Shown here: positions 55,993 through 64,000 of the stretch, piece by piece
Layout of the letters: each line of letters opens with the position of its first letter
Position numbering within the stretch: position 1 is the first letter of the stretch
From: an uncultured Paracoccaceae bacterium
GTDB lineage: Bacteria > Pseudomonadota > Alphaproteobacteria > Rhodobacterales > Rhodobacteraceae
Length of the DNA stretch: 64,000 nt
Direction: 5' to 3'
NCBI GenBank assembly: GCA_947493145.1
Contig: CANLPZ010000002.1
Span: forward strand, 891,364-955,363
The notes under the pieces: generated by a model
Seen by the model: the letters and a program-made list of their open reading frames with translations, nothing else
Database searches by the model: none
What the model was told of the DNA's origin: nothing
Made by a program: the position numbers and the translations under genes

Positions 55993-56592
55993 ATGATGTT
56001 AGTCGAACAGACCGCAATTCAAGACAGTGCATTGCCGGTCGCGCAATTCAAAGACCATTTGCGCATGGGGTCGGGGTTTGGTGACGATACCCTGCAAGAT
56101 GCGGTCTTGGTTGGTTTTCTACGTGCGGCGATCACCGCGATCGAGGCACGTACAGGCAAAGCAATTTTGGAACGTCGTTTTGTGTGGCGTTTTACGACAT
56201 GGCGCGGGACAGAAAAACAGATTTTGCCGGTGGCGCCTGTTACGGCTGTAATCGCGTTCAAAATTATGAACGCTCAGGACATTGAAACGATCATCGATCC
56301 AAGCCGGTATCGCCTGTCACAAGATGCGCATTTTCCATCGCTGATCAGCAACGCGGGCAGTTTCCCTGTGATCCCAAAGGGTGGGCAGGCCGAACTGGAG
56401 TTTACCGCAGGTTTTGCATCGTTGTGGGATAATATTCCTGCAGATTTAGCACAGGCCGTGCTGATGTTGGGGGCGCATTATTACGAATACCGAAATGACA
56501 CTGGTTTGGCGGATGGGTGCACGCCGTTTGGGGTAACGGCCCTTTTGGAACGGTATAAACCAATGCGGTTGGGTGGGGGGATGCATGTATGA
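55993..56592 (+). CDS. GTA gp6, head-tail connector (adaptor) protein
   Basis: A 199-residue protein of the phage head-tail connector family. It has a helical N-terminal half (VAQFKDHLRMGSGFGDDTLQ, RAAITAIEARTGKAILER) and a VEFTAGF-type beta end, FTAGFASLWDNIP, followed by DLAQAVLMLGAHYYEYR. It binds below the portal. Overlaps g7 by four bases (ATGA). Confidence 0.85.
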   Translation: MMLVEQTAIQDSALPVAQFKDHLRMGSGFGDDTLQDAVLVGFLRAAITAIEARTGKAILERRFVWRFTTWRGTEKQILPVAPVTAVIAFKIMNAQDIETIIDPSRYRLSQDAHFPSLISNAGSFPVIPKGGQAELEFTAGFASLWDNIPADLAQAVLMLGAHYYEYRNDTGLADGCTPFGVTALLERYKPMRLGGGMHV

Positions 56593-56927
56593 CCCATGTC
56601 AATTTGACGCGTAAATTGGTTTTAGAAGCGCCCAACCAAATTCCAGACGGCGCAGGCGGGTTCGAAGAAAGTTGGATCGCGCTGGGCACTGTCTGGGGCG
56701 AGGTAAAATCCGGCTCGGGGCGCGAAGTTGCGGGTGAGGCTGGTCCCGTGTCGGCCAACACATATCGTATCACGGTTCGTGCCGCGCCTTATGGTACATC
56801 GCGGCGACCGACGGCAGAACAGCGATTTCGCGAAGGCGCGCGGGTGTTCAAAATCCAAGCTGTCAGCGAGCGTGACCCGCATGGCCTGTATCTGACGTGT
56901 GTGACCAAAGAGGAGGTCGCAGCATGA
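56589..56927 (+). CDS. GTA gp7, head-tail adaptor / stopper protein
   Basis: A 112-residue beta-barrel protein of the head-closure family (LTRKLVLEAPNQIPDGAGG, TYRITVRAAPYGTSRRPTAE, RVFKIQAVSERD). It would sit between connector and tail terminator. The start overlaps g6 and the end overlaps g8, each by four bases, so translation is chained. Confidence 0.82.
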   Translation: MTHVNLTRKLVLEAPNQIPDGAGGFEESWIALGTVWGEVKSGSGREVAGEAGPVSANTYRITVRAAPYGTSRRPTAEQRFREGARVFKIQAVSERDPHGLYLTCVTKEEVAA

Positions 56928-57334
56928 GCTATGCGGTTTCAAGTGCCTTGCAGGCGGCGATTTATCAAACGTTGGTGCAAAGCGCGGATTTAGCATCGGT
57001 TGTTGGCGTTCATGTTTACGACGCGTTGCCAGCCGGAAGTTTGCCCGATGTGTTTGTCACATTAGGCGCGGAAGTTGTGCGGGACAAATCGGTCTATGAC
57101 ACCGCAATCGCCGAGCATGATTTTTCAGTCACAGTGACGACCCAATTGGCGGGGTTTCAATTGGCCAAGGACGCGGCGGCGGCCGTTTCGGATGCCTTGG
57201 TTGGCGCGGAGTTAAGTTTATCGCGGGGCCGCTTGATTGGTTTGCGGTTTTTAAAAGCCACCGCCAAACGCACCGGAACAGGTGAACAACGACAAATCGA
57301 CATGCGGTTTCGGGCGCATGTGGAAGACGATTAA
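56924..57334 (+). CDS. GTA gp8, DUF3168 tail terminator protein
   Basis: A 136-residue protein of the DUF3168 family (VSSALQAAIYQTLVQSADLA, VHVYDALPAGSLPDVFVTLG, RGRLIGLRFLKATAKRTG), which caps the tail tube at the head side. The ATG at 56924 overlaps the g7 stop; an upstream in-frame ATG within g7 is less likely. Confidence 0.85.
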   Translation: MSYAVSSALQAAIYQTLVQSADLASVVGVHVYDALPAGSLPDVFVTLGAEVVRDKSVYDTAIAEHDFSVTVTTQLAGFQLAKDAAAAVSDALVGAELSLSRGRLIGLRFLKATAKRTGTGEQRQIDMRFRAHVEDD

Positions 57335-57355
57335 TTTCATCGATTGGAGAGAGTT

Positions 57356-57769
57356 ATGACGGCTCAGAACGGAAAAGATTTATTGATCAAACTGGATATG
57401 ACCGGTGCGGGGCTGTTTGAGACGGCGGCTGGGCTTCGGGCGACGCGGATCAGTTTCAACGCAGAAAGCGTTGATGTTACCAGTTTGGAAAGCCAAGGCG
57501 GTTGGCGCGAATTGTTGGGCGGGGCCGGCGTGAAATCGGCCAGTATTTCGGGGTCAGGCGTGTTCAAAGATGAAAGCACGGATGAACGCGCACGCCAGAT
57601 ATTTTTTGACGGGCTGACACCGGATTTTCAGGTCATCATTCCGGATTTTGGCGTCGTCGAAGGGCCGTTTCAGATCACGTCTGTGGAATATGCAGGCAGC
57701 CATAATGGAGAGGCGACTTACGAGCTGGCGATGTCGTCCGCTGGTGAGCTGACCTTTACCGCGCTGTAA
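57356..57769 (+). CDS. GTA gp9, major tail protein
   Basis: A 137-residue tail-tube protein of the phage major tail family (MTAQNGKDLLIKLDMTGAG, ATRISFNAESVDVTSLESQG, AMSSAGELTFTAL). Hexamers stack to form the tube. The ATG at 57356 follows GGAGAGAG; another ATG four codons upstream is less well placed. Confidence 0.88.
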   Translation: MTAQNGKDLLIKLDMTGAGLFETAAGLRATRISFNAESVDVTSLESQGGWRELLGGAGVKSASISGSGVFKDESTDERARQIFFDGLTPDFQVIIPDFGVVEGPFQITSVEYAGSHNGEATYELAMSSAGELTFTAL

Positions 57770-57773
57770 CCCG

Positions 57774-58088
57774 ATGGCGAACCCATATGCAGGTGAGGTG
57801 GCGTTGGTCATGGATGGCAATCGCCACGTGATGAAATTGACCTTAGGGGCGCTGGCCGAATTGGAAACGGAATTGGGGGCAACGACATTGGTCGAATTGG
57901 TCGAACGGTTTGAGACGTCGAAATTTTCGACGACAGATGTGTTGCGATTGATTGTGGCGGGATTGCGGGGCGGTGGTTGGGATGGGACGGCTAAGGATTT
58001 ATTGCAAGCGGATATCGAAGGCGGCCCCATTCACGCAGCGAAGGTTGCGGCTGAATTGTTGACCCGCGCCTTTGCTACGCCGAAATGA
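57774..58088 (+). CDS. GTA gp10, tail assembly protein
   Basis: A 104-residue protein of the GTA TAP/gp10 family (VALVMDGNRHVMKLTLGALA, ELETELGATTLVELVERFE, VLRLIVAGLRGGGWDG). It resembles the G part of tail-assembly chaperones that guide the tape measure. It overlaps the following small gene by four bases (ATGA). Confidence 0.82.
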   Translation: MANPYAGEVALVMDGNRHVMKLTLGALAELETELGATTLVELVERFETSKFSTTDVLRLIVAGLRGGGWDGTAKDLLQADIEGGPIHAAKVAAELLTRAFATPK

Positions 58089-58285
58089 CGCAATTTGACT
58101 GGCCTGCGTTGATGCGATTGGGGCTGCGCGATTTGCGCCTGCGACCGGATGAGTTTTGGGCGCTGACCCCAGCAGAACTGCGCATCATGTTGCGTCTAGA
58201 TGAAGCCGCAGCGCCATTGACACGTGATCGATTGGCCGAGCTTGCGCGCGCCTTTCCCGACATAAAAGGAGACAACAATGGCTGA
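58085..58285 (+). CDS. GTA gp10.1-like tail assembly chaperone
   Basis: A 66-residue protein (FDWPALMRLGLRDLRLRPDE, FWALTPAELRIML) of the small rcc01693-like phage tail chaperone family. It overlaps g10 and g11. By analogy with G/GT proteins it may act with gp10 in tape-measure assembly. Confidence 0.8.
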   Translation: MTQFDWPALMRLGLRDLRLRPDEFWALTPAELRIMLRLDEAAAPLTRDRLAELARAFPDIKGDNNG

Positions 58286-58940
58286 CATAAACGGTCTAGA
58301 AGATTTGGATGATGAGCTTGTGGCATTGGAAACCAGCTTAGGCGGTGCGACGACAATGGCGTCGGCGTTTGAAAGCGAATTGTTGCGTGTTCAGCATACG
58401 TTATTGGAGACGGGCAAAGACATTGGCGATTTGGAACGTAGTATTTCCAAAGGGTTGCGTAAGGCTTTTGATGGGTTGGTGTTTGACGGGATGCGTTTGT
58501 CAGATGCGTTGAACACGGTCGCCATGTCGATGGTCAATTCGGCCTATAACGCAGCGATCACACCGATCACAGATCATTTTGGGGCGTTAATTGGGCAAGG
58601 GGTAAATGCCTTGGTCGAGGGGATATTTCCAAACGCCAATGGCAATGCATTTTCCCAAGGGCGCGTGATGCCATTTGCCAAGGGGGGCGTTGTATCGGGG
58701 CCGGTGACATTCCCCATGAAGGGGGCGACGGGGTTGATGGGCGAAGCAGGACCAGAGGCGATTATGCCGCTGACCCGCGGTTCCGATGGTCGATTGGGGG
58801 TGCGCGCAGAAGGCGGTGGCGCGCCCGTGAATGTTGTCATGAATATCACCACGCCAGATGTTCAGGGTTTCCAACGCAGTCAAAGCCAAATCGCCGCCCA
58901 AGTCACACGAGTATTAGGTCAGGCACAACGCAACGCATAG
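58278..58940 (+). CDS. GTA gp11, tail tape measure protein
   Basis: A 220-residue tape measure protein. The N-terminal half is a helical coil (LEDLDDELVALETSLGGATT, LLRVQHTLLETGKDIGDLE), and the rest includes FAKGGVVSGPVTFPMKGATG and GEAGPEAIMPLTRGSDGRLG, typical of tape-measure C-termini. It sets tail length; the short protein fits the short GTA tail. Confidence 0.88.
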   Translation: MADINGLEDLDDELVALETSLGGATTMASAFESELLRVQHTLLETGKDIGDLERSISKGLRKAFDGLVFDGMRLSDALNTVAMSMVNSAYNAAITPITDHFGALIGQGVNALVEGIFPNANGNAFSQGRVMPFAKGGVVSGPVTFPMKGATGLMGEAGPEAIMPLTRGSDGRLGVRAEGGGAPVNVVMNITTPDVQGFQRSQSQIAAQVTRVLGQAQRNA

Positions 58941-58953
58941 CAGGGGGCACATC

Positions 58954-59586
58954 ATGTCGTTTCACGAAATTAGATTTCCGGCAAATTTGAGTTTTGGGTC
59001 CGTTGGAGGGCCAGAACGTCGAACAGAGATTGTCACGCTTGCCAATGGGTTCGAAGAGCGCAATGCCCCATGGCGCCACTCTCGTCGTCGGTATGACGCT
59101 GGATTGGGGATGCGCTCATTGGACGATGTGGCGCAAATGGTTGCGTTCTTTGAGGCGCGGCAGGGACAATTGTTTGGGTTTCGATGGAAGGATTGGAGTG
59201 ATTACAAATCCTGTGCGCCATCGGCGGACCCGACGTTTGAGGATCAGGTGATCGCACTTGGCGACGGTGAACGCACGGTGTTCGAGTTGGTTAAAACCTA
59301 TCAAAGTGGCGAACAGTCCTATGAACGAACAGTTGTGAAACCCGTTTTGGGAACGGTGAAAATTGGTGTCGCGGGTGTGGAACAGCAAGAGGCGCTACAT
59401 TACGAAGTCGACCTTTCGCGGGGTGTCGTGATCTTTGAAACGCCACCGGATGCCAATTTGGAAATTACCGCGGGGTTTGAATTTGATGTACCGGTACGAT
59501 TTGACACGGATCGTATTCAAACGGCTGTTTCCACGTTCCAATCCGGACAAGTTCCATCCGTGCCTGTGGTGGAGGTGCGTGTATGA
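58954..59586 (+). CDS. GTA gp12, DUF2460 distal tail protein
   Basis: A 210-residue DUF2460 protein (FHEIRFPANLSFGSVGGPER, QLFGFRWKDWSDYKSC, FDVPVRFDTDRIQTAVSTFQ). It closes the end of the tail tube and links to the hub. It overlaps g13 by four bases. Confidence 0.9.
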   Translation: MSFHEIRFPANLSFGSVGGPERRTEIVTLANGFEERNAPWRHSRRRYDAGLGMRSLDDVAQMVAFFEARQGQLFGFRWKDWSDYKSCAPSADPTFEDQVIALGDGERTVFELVKTYQSGEQSYERTVVKPVLGTVKIGVAGVEQQEALHYEVDLSRGVVIFETPPDANLEITAGFEFDVPVRFDTDRIQTAVSTFQSGQVPSVPVVEVRV

Positions 59587-60473
59587 GCCTGGATCGCAAA
59601 GGGTTTGACGACCACCTTAAAACCGGACTGACGACGGTTTGTCGTGCGTGGGATGTGGTTCGTGCTGATGGTGTGACCTATGGGTTTACCGATCATGATC
59701 TGGATCTGGTTTTCGCGGGGATCACGTATAAAGCCGATACCGGACTTAGCGCCAGTGCATTGCAGCAAACGACAGGTTTGTCGATTGACAATTCCGAGGC
59801 CGTTGGTGCGATTTCCAGTCTATCAATTACGGCGGACGACATTGACAGCGGCCGGTTTGACGGGGCTGAGGTGCGTGCGTGGCAGGTCAATTGGCAGGTG
59901 CCTGATCAGCGTGCCTTACTTTTCAAAGGAAGCATCGGCGAAATTAAACGCCGTGATGGGCTATTTCACGCAGAATTACGGGGGCTGGCGGAAAAGCTGA
60001 ACCAACCCATGGGGCGCGTTTATCAACGCCAATCTACGGCGCGGTTACGTGATGAGTTGCCATTGGAGGTTTTGAATTCTCCGAGCTTTTCCGTTGAAAC
60101 CATGGTTCAAGCGTTCGAAGATTGCCGGTATCTAACAGTTTCACAAGACCTAGATTACCCCGACGGGTGGTTTGAACGTGGCGAATGCCACATCTTGGAC
60201 GGCAAAGCCTTGGCGACGCAATGTTTGATCAAGTCAGATAAGCGCGCAAACAACGGCCGTGTATTGGAACTTTGGGAGCCGTTGCACCGTGGGTTGGACA
60301 TTGGTGACCGTGTAAAGCTGTATGCCGGTTACGATGGCAGCGTCGAGCAATGTAAATTGAAGTTCAACAACATCGTCAATTTCCAAGGCTTCCCGCATAT
60401 TCCTGGCGAAGATTGGTTGATCAGCTTTCCGACGAAAAATGCCAATAACGATGGTGGGAGCTTAATGTCATGA
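59583..60473 (+). CDS. GTA gp13, DUF2163 hub protein
   Basis: A 296-residue protein with an N-terminal DUF2163 domain (WDVVRADGVTYGFTDHDLDL, GLSASALQQTTGLSIDNSEA) and a C-terminal beta part ending LKFNNIVNFQGFPHIPGEDW. It forms the tail hub with gp12 and gp15. Overlaps g14 by four bases. Confidence 0.9.
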   Translation: MSLDRKGFDDHLKTGLTTVCRAWDVVRADGVTYGFTDHDLDLVFAGITYKADTGLSASALQQTTGLSIDNSEAVGAISSLSITADDIDSGRFDGAEVRAWQVNWQVPDQRALLFKGSIGEIKRRDGLFHAELRGLAEKLNQPMGRVYQRQSTARLRDELPLEVLNSPSFSVETMVQAFEDCRYLTVSQDLDYPDGWFERGECHILDGKALATQCLIKSDKRANNGRVLELWEPLHRGLDIGDRVKLYAGYDGSVEQCKLKFNNIVNFQGFPHIPGEDWLISFPTKNANNDGGSLMS

Positions 60474-60904
60474 CAGAATGCGTTGTTGAAATTGCGCGCG
60501 ATTGGTTGGGCACACCGTATAGGCATCAAGCGAGCATGAAAGGCGCTGGGTGCGATTGTTTGGGCTTGATCCGCGGCGTTTGGCGCGCGCGTTATGGTCA
60601 GGAACCCGAGGCAGCACCGATGTATTCGCGTGACTGGGATGAACCGCATGTGTCTGAGGCGTTGTGGCGTGCCGCAGATCGCCATTTGAAGCCGTGCACA
60701 GGCAAACCATTTGCGCTGGGACAGGTTGTTTTGTTTCGTATGCGTGACGCGGGGCCGGCTAAACATTTGGGGATTATTTCTGAAGTCCACAATGCGCCCA
60801 AATTTATCCATGCCTATGAACACCACGGGGTTGTCGAAAGCCCGTTGAGCCAGCCATGGCAGCGTCGAATAGTGGCGCAATTTACCTTTCCGAAGGAGGC
60901 TTAA
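60470..60904 (+). CDS. GTA gp14, NlpC/P60 cell-wall peptidase
   Basis: A 144-residue peptidase. The motif GCDCLGLIRGVW gives the nucleophile Cys30, with His99 (AKHLGIIS) as partner. It would open the recipient's cell wall during DNA delivery. It matches RcGTA g14. The next gene starts right at its stop. Confidence 0.9.
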   Translation: MTECVVEIARDWLGTPYRHQASMKGAGCDCLGLIRGVWRARYGQEPEAAPMYSRDWDEPHVSEALWRAADRHLKPCTGKPFALGQVVLFRMRDAGPAKHLGIISEVHNAPKFIHAYEHHGVVESPLSQPWQRRIVAQFTFPKEA

Positions 60905-63900
60905 ATGGCGACGATTTTACTTTCTGCAGCTGGATTTGTCGCGGGTGGGTCCATTGGGGGCACTGTCGCGGGTGTGTCGATGGCCGTTATCGGTCGCGCT
61001 GTTGGTGCGACGCTTGGTCAAGCGATCGATCAACGATTGTTTGGCGCAGGCAGCGCATCGGTTGAAACAGGGCGGGTCGATCGGTTTCGTTTAGCAGGCG
61101 CAAGCGAAGGCACCCCCATGTCAACCGTTTACGGTCGGATGCGTGTCGCCGGGCAAGTGATTTGGGCCACACGATTTGTCGAAGACGTCACAACGAGCGG
61201 AGGGGGCAAAGGGTCACCCCCAAGCCCGACGGTCGAAACTTATACGTATTCTGTCAGTCTTGCGATTGCGTTGTGCGATGGCGAAATTTCAAAGGTGGGA
61301 CGCGTTTGGGCCGATGGGGTTGAGGTCGATCCCGAGACACTGAACATGCGCGTGTACACGGGATCTTGGGATCAGGACCCAGACCCCAAGATTGTGGCCG
61401 TTGAGGGCGCAGAAAACACACCGGCGTATCGTGGAACCGCATATGTTGTGTTTGATACCCTGCAGTTGGCACAATTTGGGAACCGTGTTCCGCAGTTCAA
61501 TTTCGAAGTCGTCCGTCCGTCGCAAAGTAAGGAGGCTGATATCGCAGATGATATGAGCCAAGCCGTACAAGCGGTCGCGATTATCCCTGGCACGGGGGAA
61601 TATGCATTGGCGACGACGCCGGTCAGGCTCGATAAAGGGTTGGGAAAAACCGACGTCATCAACGTCAATTCGGTGTCAGGCAAAACCGATTTCGCACTTG
61701 CGATCGATCATTTGACGGATGAATTGCCCAGTTGTGGTTCAAACTCTTTGGTTGTGTCGTGGTTCGGTGATGATTTGCGCTGTGGCGAATGCGAAATCAA
61801 ACCTATGGTCGATCAGAAACAGGCGGAAAGTACACAGATGCCGTGGCGGGTGGCAGGGCTGACGCGCCAGTCAGCGGATCAGGTCCCACGTGTTGATGGG
61901 CAGGCCGTGTACGGTGGGACGCCGACGGATCAGTCGGTGGTTGAAGCGATTTCACACTTGAGTAAACGCGGGCAAGACGTTGTTTTTTATCCGTTTATAT
62001 TGATGAATCAACTGCCTGATAATGTGTTGCCGAACCCGTATGATCCAAACGCGATGCAACCGGAGCTGCCATGGCGTGGGCGCATCACCAGCTTTGTCGC
62101 GCCAAATGTTGGCGGATCAACGGACCAAACCGCGGCGCTACGGTCCGAAGTAGATGCGTTTTTCGGAACCGCCCAAGTTAGTGATTTTTCCATAACCGGT
62201 GGCCATGTGAATTATTCGGGTCCGAACGAATGGAGCTATCGTCGTTTTATTTTTCACAATGCGTTTTTGTGCAAACTTGCAGGCGGCGTTGATGCGTTTT
62301 GCATCGGGTCCGAAATGCGCGGGCTTACGCAGTTGCGCGATGATCAGAATTTGTTTCCAGCCGTTGAGGCGCTGATTGATCTGGCGGCTGATGTTCGGTC
62401 GATTTTAGGCGCAGATACAAAGATCGGATACGCCGCAGATTGGTCCGAATATTTTGGGTATCACCCCCAAGATGGAACGGGCGATGTTTATTTTCATCTC
62501 GACCCGCTTTGGGCCAATGAAAACATCGATTTTATCGGGATCGACAACTATATGCCTCTGTCCGATTGGCGCGACGGGCAGGGACATTTAGATGCGGATT
62601 GGGGATCGATTTACAACCTTGATTACCTAAAATCCAACATCGAGGGTGGCGAGGGGTTCGAATGGTATTACCATTCTTCCGAAGCCCGCGCGGCACAAAT
62701 TCGAACGGATATATCTGATGGCACTCACGACGAGCCATGGGTGTTTCGGTACAAAGATTTGCGAAATTGGTGGCAAAACGACCACCACAATCGAATTGAC
62801 GGTGTGCGGCAGGAAGGACCGACCGAATGGGTGCCGGAAAGCAAACCGTTTTGGTTCACTGAGATCGGTTGCGCCGCGACAAAATTTGGAACAAACCAGC
62901 CTAATGCCTTTGTCGATGTGAAATCTTCGGAATCGAAACTTCCATATTTTTCAGATGGTTCAAGGGATGATTTCATCCAAATGCAATATTTGCGCGCGAT
63001 GCACGAATATTGGAGCGATTTGGACAACAACCCTGTATCAGACGTGACAGGCATTCAGATGCTTGATGTCTCACGCAGCCATGTTTGGGCGTGGGATGCG
63101 CGAAGTTTTCCGTATTTTCCTAATCGGTCTGATCTATGGAGCGATGGCGACAACTATTACCGTGGACATTGGATTACGGGGCGTTCGACGTCGCGTTCGC
63201 TTGCCTCTGTTGTGCGCGAAATTTGCGCCAGCGCGGGTGTGGACGATGTGGATACGTCACGGCTTTACGGTACTGTGCGCGGCTATACGACCGACACAAC
63301 CCAAACGGCGCGGTCGGCGTTGCAACCCTTGATGGTGACCTATGGGTTTGATGCTATTGAACGCGATGGAACCTTGCATTTCGTGACGCGGGACGGGGTC
63401 GCGTCGACGTCGGTTCACCACGAAAATCTGGTGGTTGCCGAAAACGGTGACGCGGTTTTCGAAACGATGCGCCAACCTGCGGCGGATGTTGCGGGGCGGG
63501 TGCGGTTTTCGTTCGTTGAATCAGATCGGAATTTCGAAGTCGCAGCCGTTGAAGCCATTACACCGGATGAGGCAACCATCAGCATCACCAAAACCGAATA
63601 TCCATTGTCCCTGACAAAGGCTGAGGCACGTCAAACGGCGGAACGTTGGCTTGCGGAATCACGTATCGCGCGGGACGGGGCCAGTTTTGCGCTGCCACCA
63701 TCGAAAACGGATGTGCGCGCCGGCGATACCGTCGCAATTTCCATGGGGGCATGTCGGGCGACCTACCGCGTGGATCACGTGGACCAAACGGAAAGCAAAC
63801 GGATTTTGGCAACCAAGGTCGACAAAGCGGTGTACGATACGCTGGATATAGCTGACAGTGTTTTGCCGCTTGCACAACAGCCCCCGTCAGCGCCCGTTTT

Positions 63901-64000
63901 GTCATTTTTCATGGACTTGCCCTTGATGCGAGGGAACGAAGTCCCGCATGCGCCGCATCTTGCGGTGACGGCCGCGCCTTGGGTCGGTTCGGCGGCGGTC
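60905..64000 (+). CDS. GTA gp15, TIM-barrel-like megatron/host specificity protein, partial
   Basis: 1,032 codons are visible with no stop; the gene runs off the window and RcGTA g15 is roughly 1,300 residues, so a few hundred are probably missing. The N-terminus is hydrophobic (AAGFVAGGSIGGTVAGVSMA), followed by GSPPSPTVETYTYSVSLAIA. A glycoside-hydrolase TIM-barrel-like domain lies around 430-680 (VDAFCIGSEMRGLTQLRDDQ, ADWSEYFGY, FIGIDNYMPLSDWRDG, FTEIGCAATKFGTNQPN). A phage tail domain follows. The barrel may bind or cut cell-surface glycan. Confidence 0.9.
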   Translation, partial: MATILLSAAGFVAGGSIGGTVAGVSMAVIGRAVGATLGQAIDQRLFGAGSASVETGRVDRFRLAGASEGTPMSTVYGRMRVAGQVIWATRFVEDVTTSGGGKGSPPSPTVETYTYSVSLAIALCDGEISKVGRVWADGVEVDPETLNMRVYTGSWDQDPDPKIVAVEGAENTPAYRGTAYVVFDTLQLAQFGNRVPQFNFEVVRPSQSKEADIADDMSQAVQAVAIIPGTGEYALATTPVRLDKGLGKTDVINVNSVSGKTDFALAIDHLTDELPSCGSNSLVVSWFGDDLRCGECEIKPMVDQKQAESTQMPWRVAGLTRQSADQVPRVDGQAVYGGTPTDQSVVEAISHLSKRGQDVVFYPFILMNQLPDNVLPNPYDPNAMQPELPWRGRITSFVAPNVGGSTDQTAALRSEVDAFFGTAQVSDFSITGGHVNYSGPNEWSYRRFIFHNAFLCKLAGGVDAFCIGSEMRGLTQLRDDQNLFPAVEALIDLAADVRSILGADTKIGYAADWSEYFGYHPQDGTGDVYFHLDPLWANENIDFIGIDNYMPLSDWRDGQGHLDADWGSIYNLDYLKSNIEGGEGFEWYYHSSEARAAQIRTDISDGTHDEPWVFRYKDLRNWWQNDHHNRIDGVRQEGPTEWVPESKPFWFTEIGCAATKFGTNQPNAFVDVKSSESKLPYFSDGSRDDFIQMQYLRAMHEYWSDLDNNPVSDVTGIQMLDVSRSHVWAWDARSFPYFPNRSDLWSDGDNYYRGHWITGRSTSRSLASVVREICASAGVDDVDTSRLYGTVRGYTTDTTQTARSALQPLMVTYGFDAIERDGTLHFVTRDGVASTSVHHENLVVAENGDAVFETMRQPAADVAGRVRFSFVESDRNFEVAAVEAITPDEATISITKTEYPLSLTKAEARQTAERWLAESRIARDGASFALPPSKTDVRAGDTVAISMGACRATYRVDHVDQTESKRILATKVDKAVYDTLDIADSVLPLAQQPPSAPVLSFFMDLPLMRGNEVPHAPHLAVTAAPWVGSAAV

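Overview
The window looks like a chromosomal segment of a marine Rhodobacteraceae (Roseobacter-group) alphaproteobacterium. The evidence is the DMSP lyase gene dddP, a RcGTA-type gene transfer agent cluster, a LuxR/LuxI quorum-sensing locus, the yajC-secD-secF-Mth938-ccmABCDG gene order, glnB-glnA, an L9 protein with a long acidic tail, and moderate-GC coding sequence throughout. No insertion sequence, integrase or CRISPR array was seen. Nearly all genes are intact; the first (an SDR dehydrogenase) and the last (GTA gp15) are cut by the window edges.

Layout. 1-6.3 kb: the end of a branched-chain acyl-CoA catabolic operon (SDR, acyl-CoA dehydrogenase), then an RND efflux pump with its periplasmic adaptor on the minus strand. 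6.5-11.4 kb: YfgM-like protein, BamB-like lipoprotein, GTPase Der and a DUF2235 protein. 11.4-12.2 kb: a poorly coding stretch with one small membrane protein. 12.2-19.8 kb: serS, then yajC-secD-secF, an Mth938-like gene and cytochrome c maturation genes ccmA-B-C-D-G. 19.9-24.9 kb: a membrane methyltransferase, aconitase, a DUF1223 protein and an LpxL-type acyltransferase. 25.0-27.1 kb: the quorum-sensing locus. 27.1-34.6 kb: purB, small secreted proteins, an alpha/beta hydrolase-OsmC fusion, a nuclease-fold protein, dddP, a DUF3445 protein and a phage-chaperone-like membrane protein. 34.9-39.0 kb: glnA, glnB, a Hint-domain protein, tRNA-Leu(UAG), and a hydrolase with its ArsR-like regulator. 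39.2-45.7 kb: trigger factor, a lipoprotein, ribosomal proteins L9-S18-S6, an unknown membrane protein, YceI and a cytochrome b561-YceI fusion. 45.9-50.7 kb: fabD-fabG-acpP-fabF-mltG. 50.8-64.0 kb: the GTA structural cluster (g1 to g15), starting behind a strong-looking promoter and a leader terminator.

The most interesting part is regulatory. The quorum-sensing locus carries, divergent from an ordinary LuxR-LuxI pair, a second LuxR-like protein that keeps the signal-binding residues but stops where the DNA-binding domain should begin. An exact TTAA-N7-TTAA motif (the CtrA recognition pattern) lies between luxR and luxI. About 24 kb away is a GTA cluster, a system known in relatives to be controlled by both quorum sensing and CtrA. 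The GTA operon has a promoter followed within about 20-50 bases by an intrinsic terminator, which suggests control by readthrough. Other unexplained signals are two adjacent perfect 21-base palindromes between fabD and fabG, a terminator-like hairpin inside the first codons of the gene after secF, and a protein gene ending inside tRNA-Leu.
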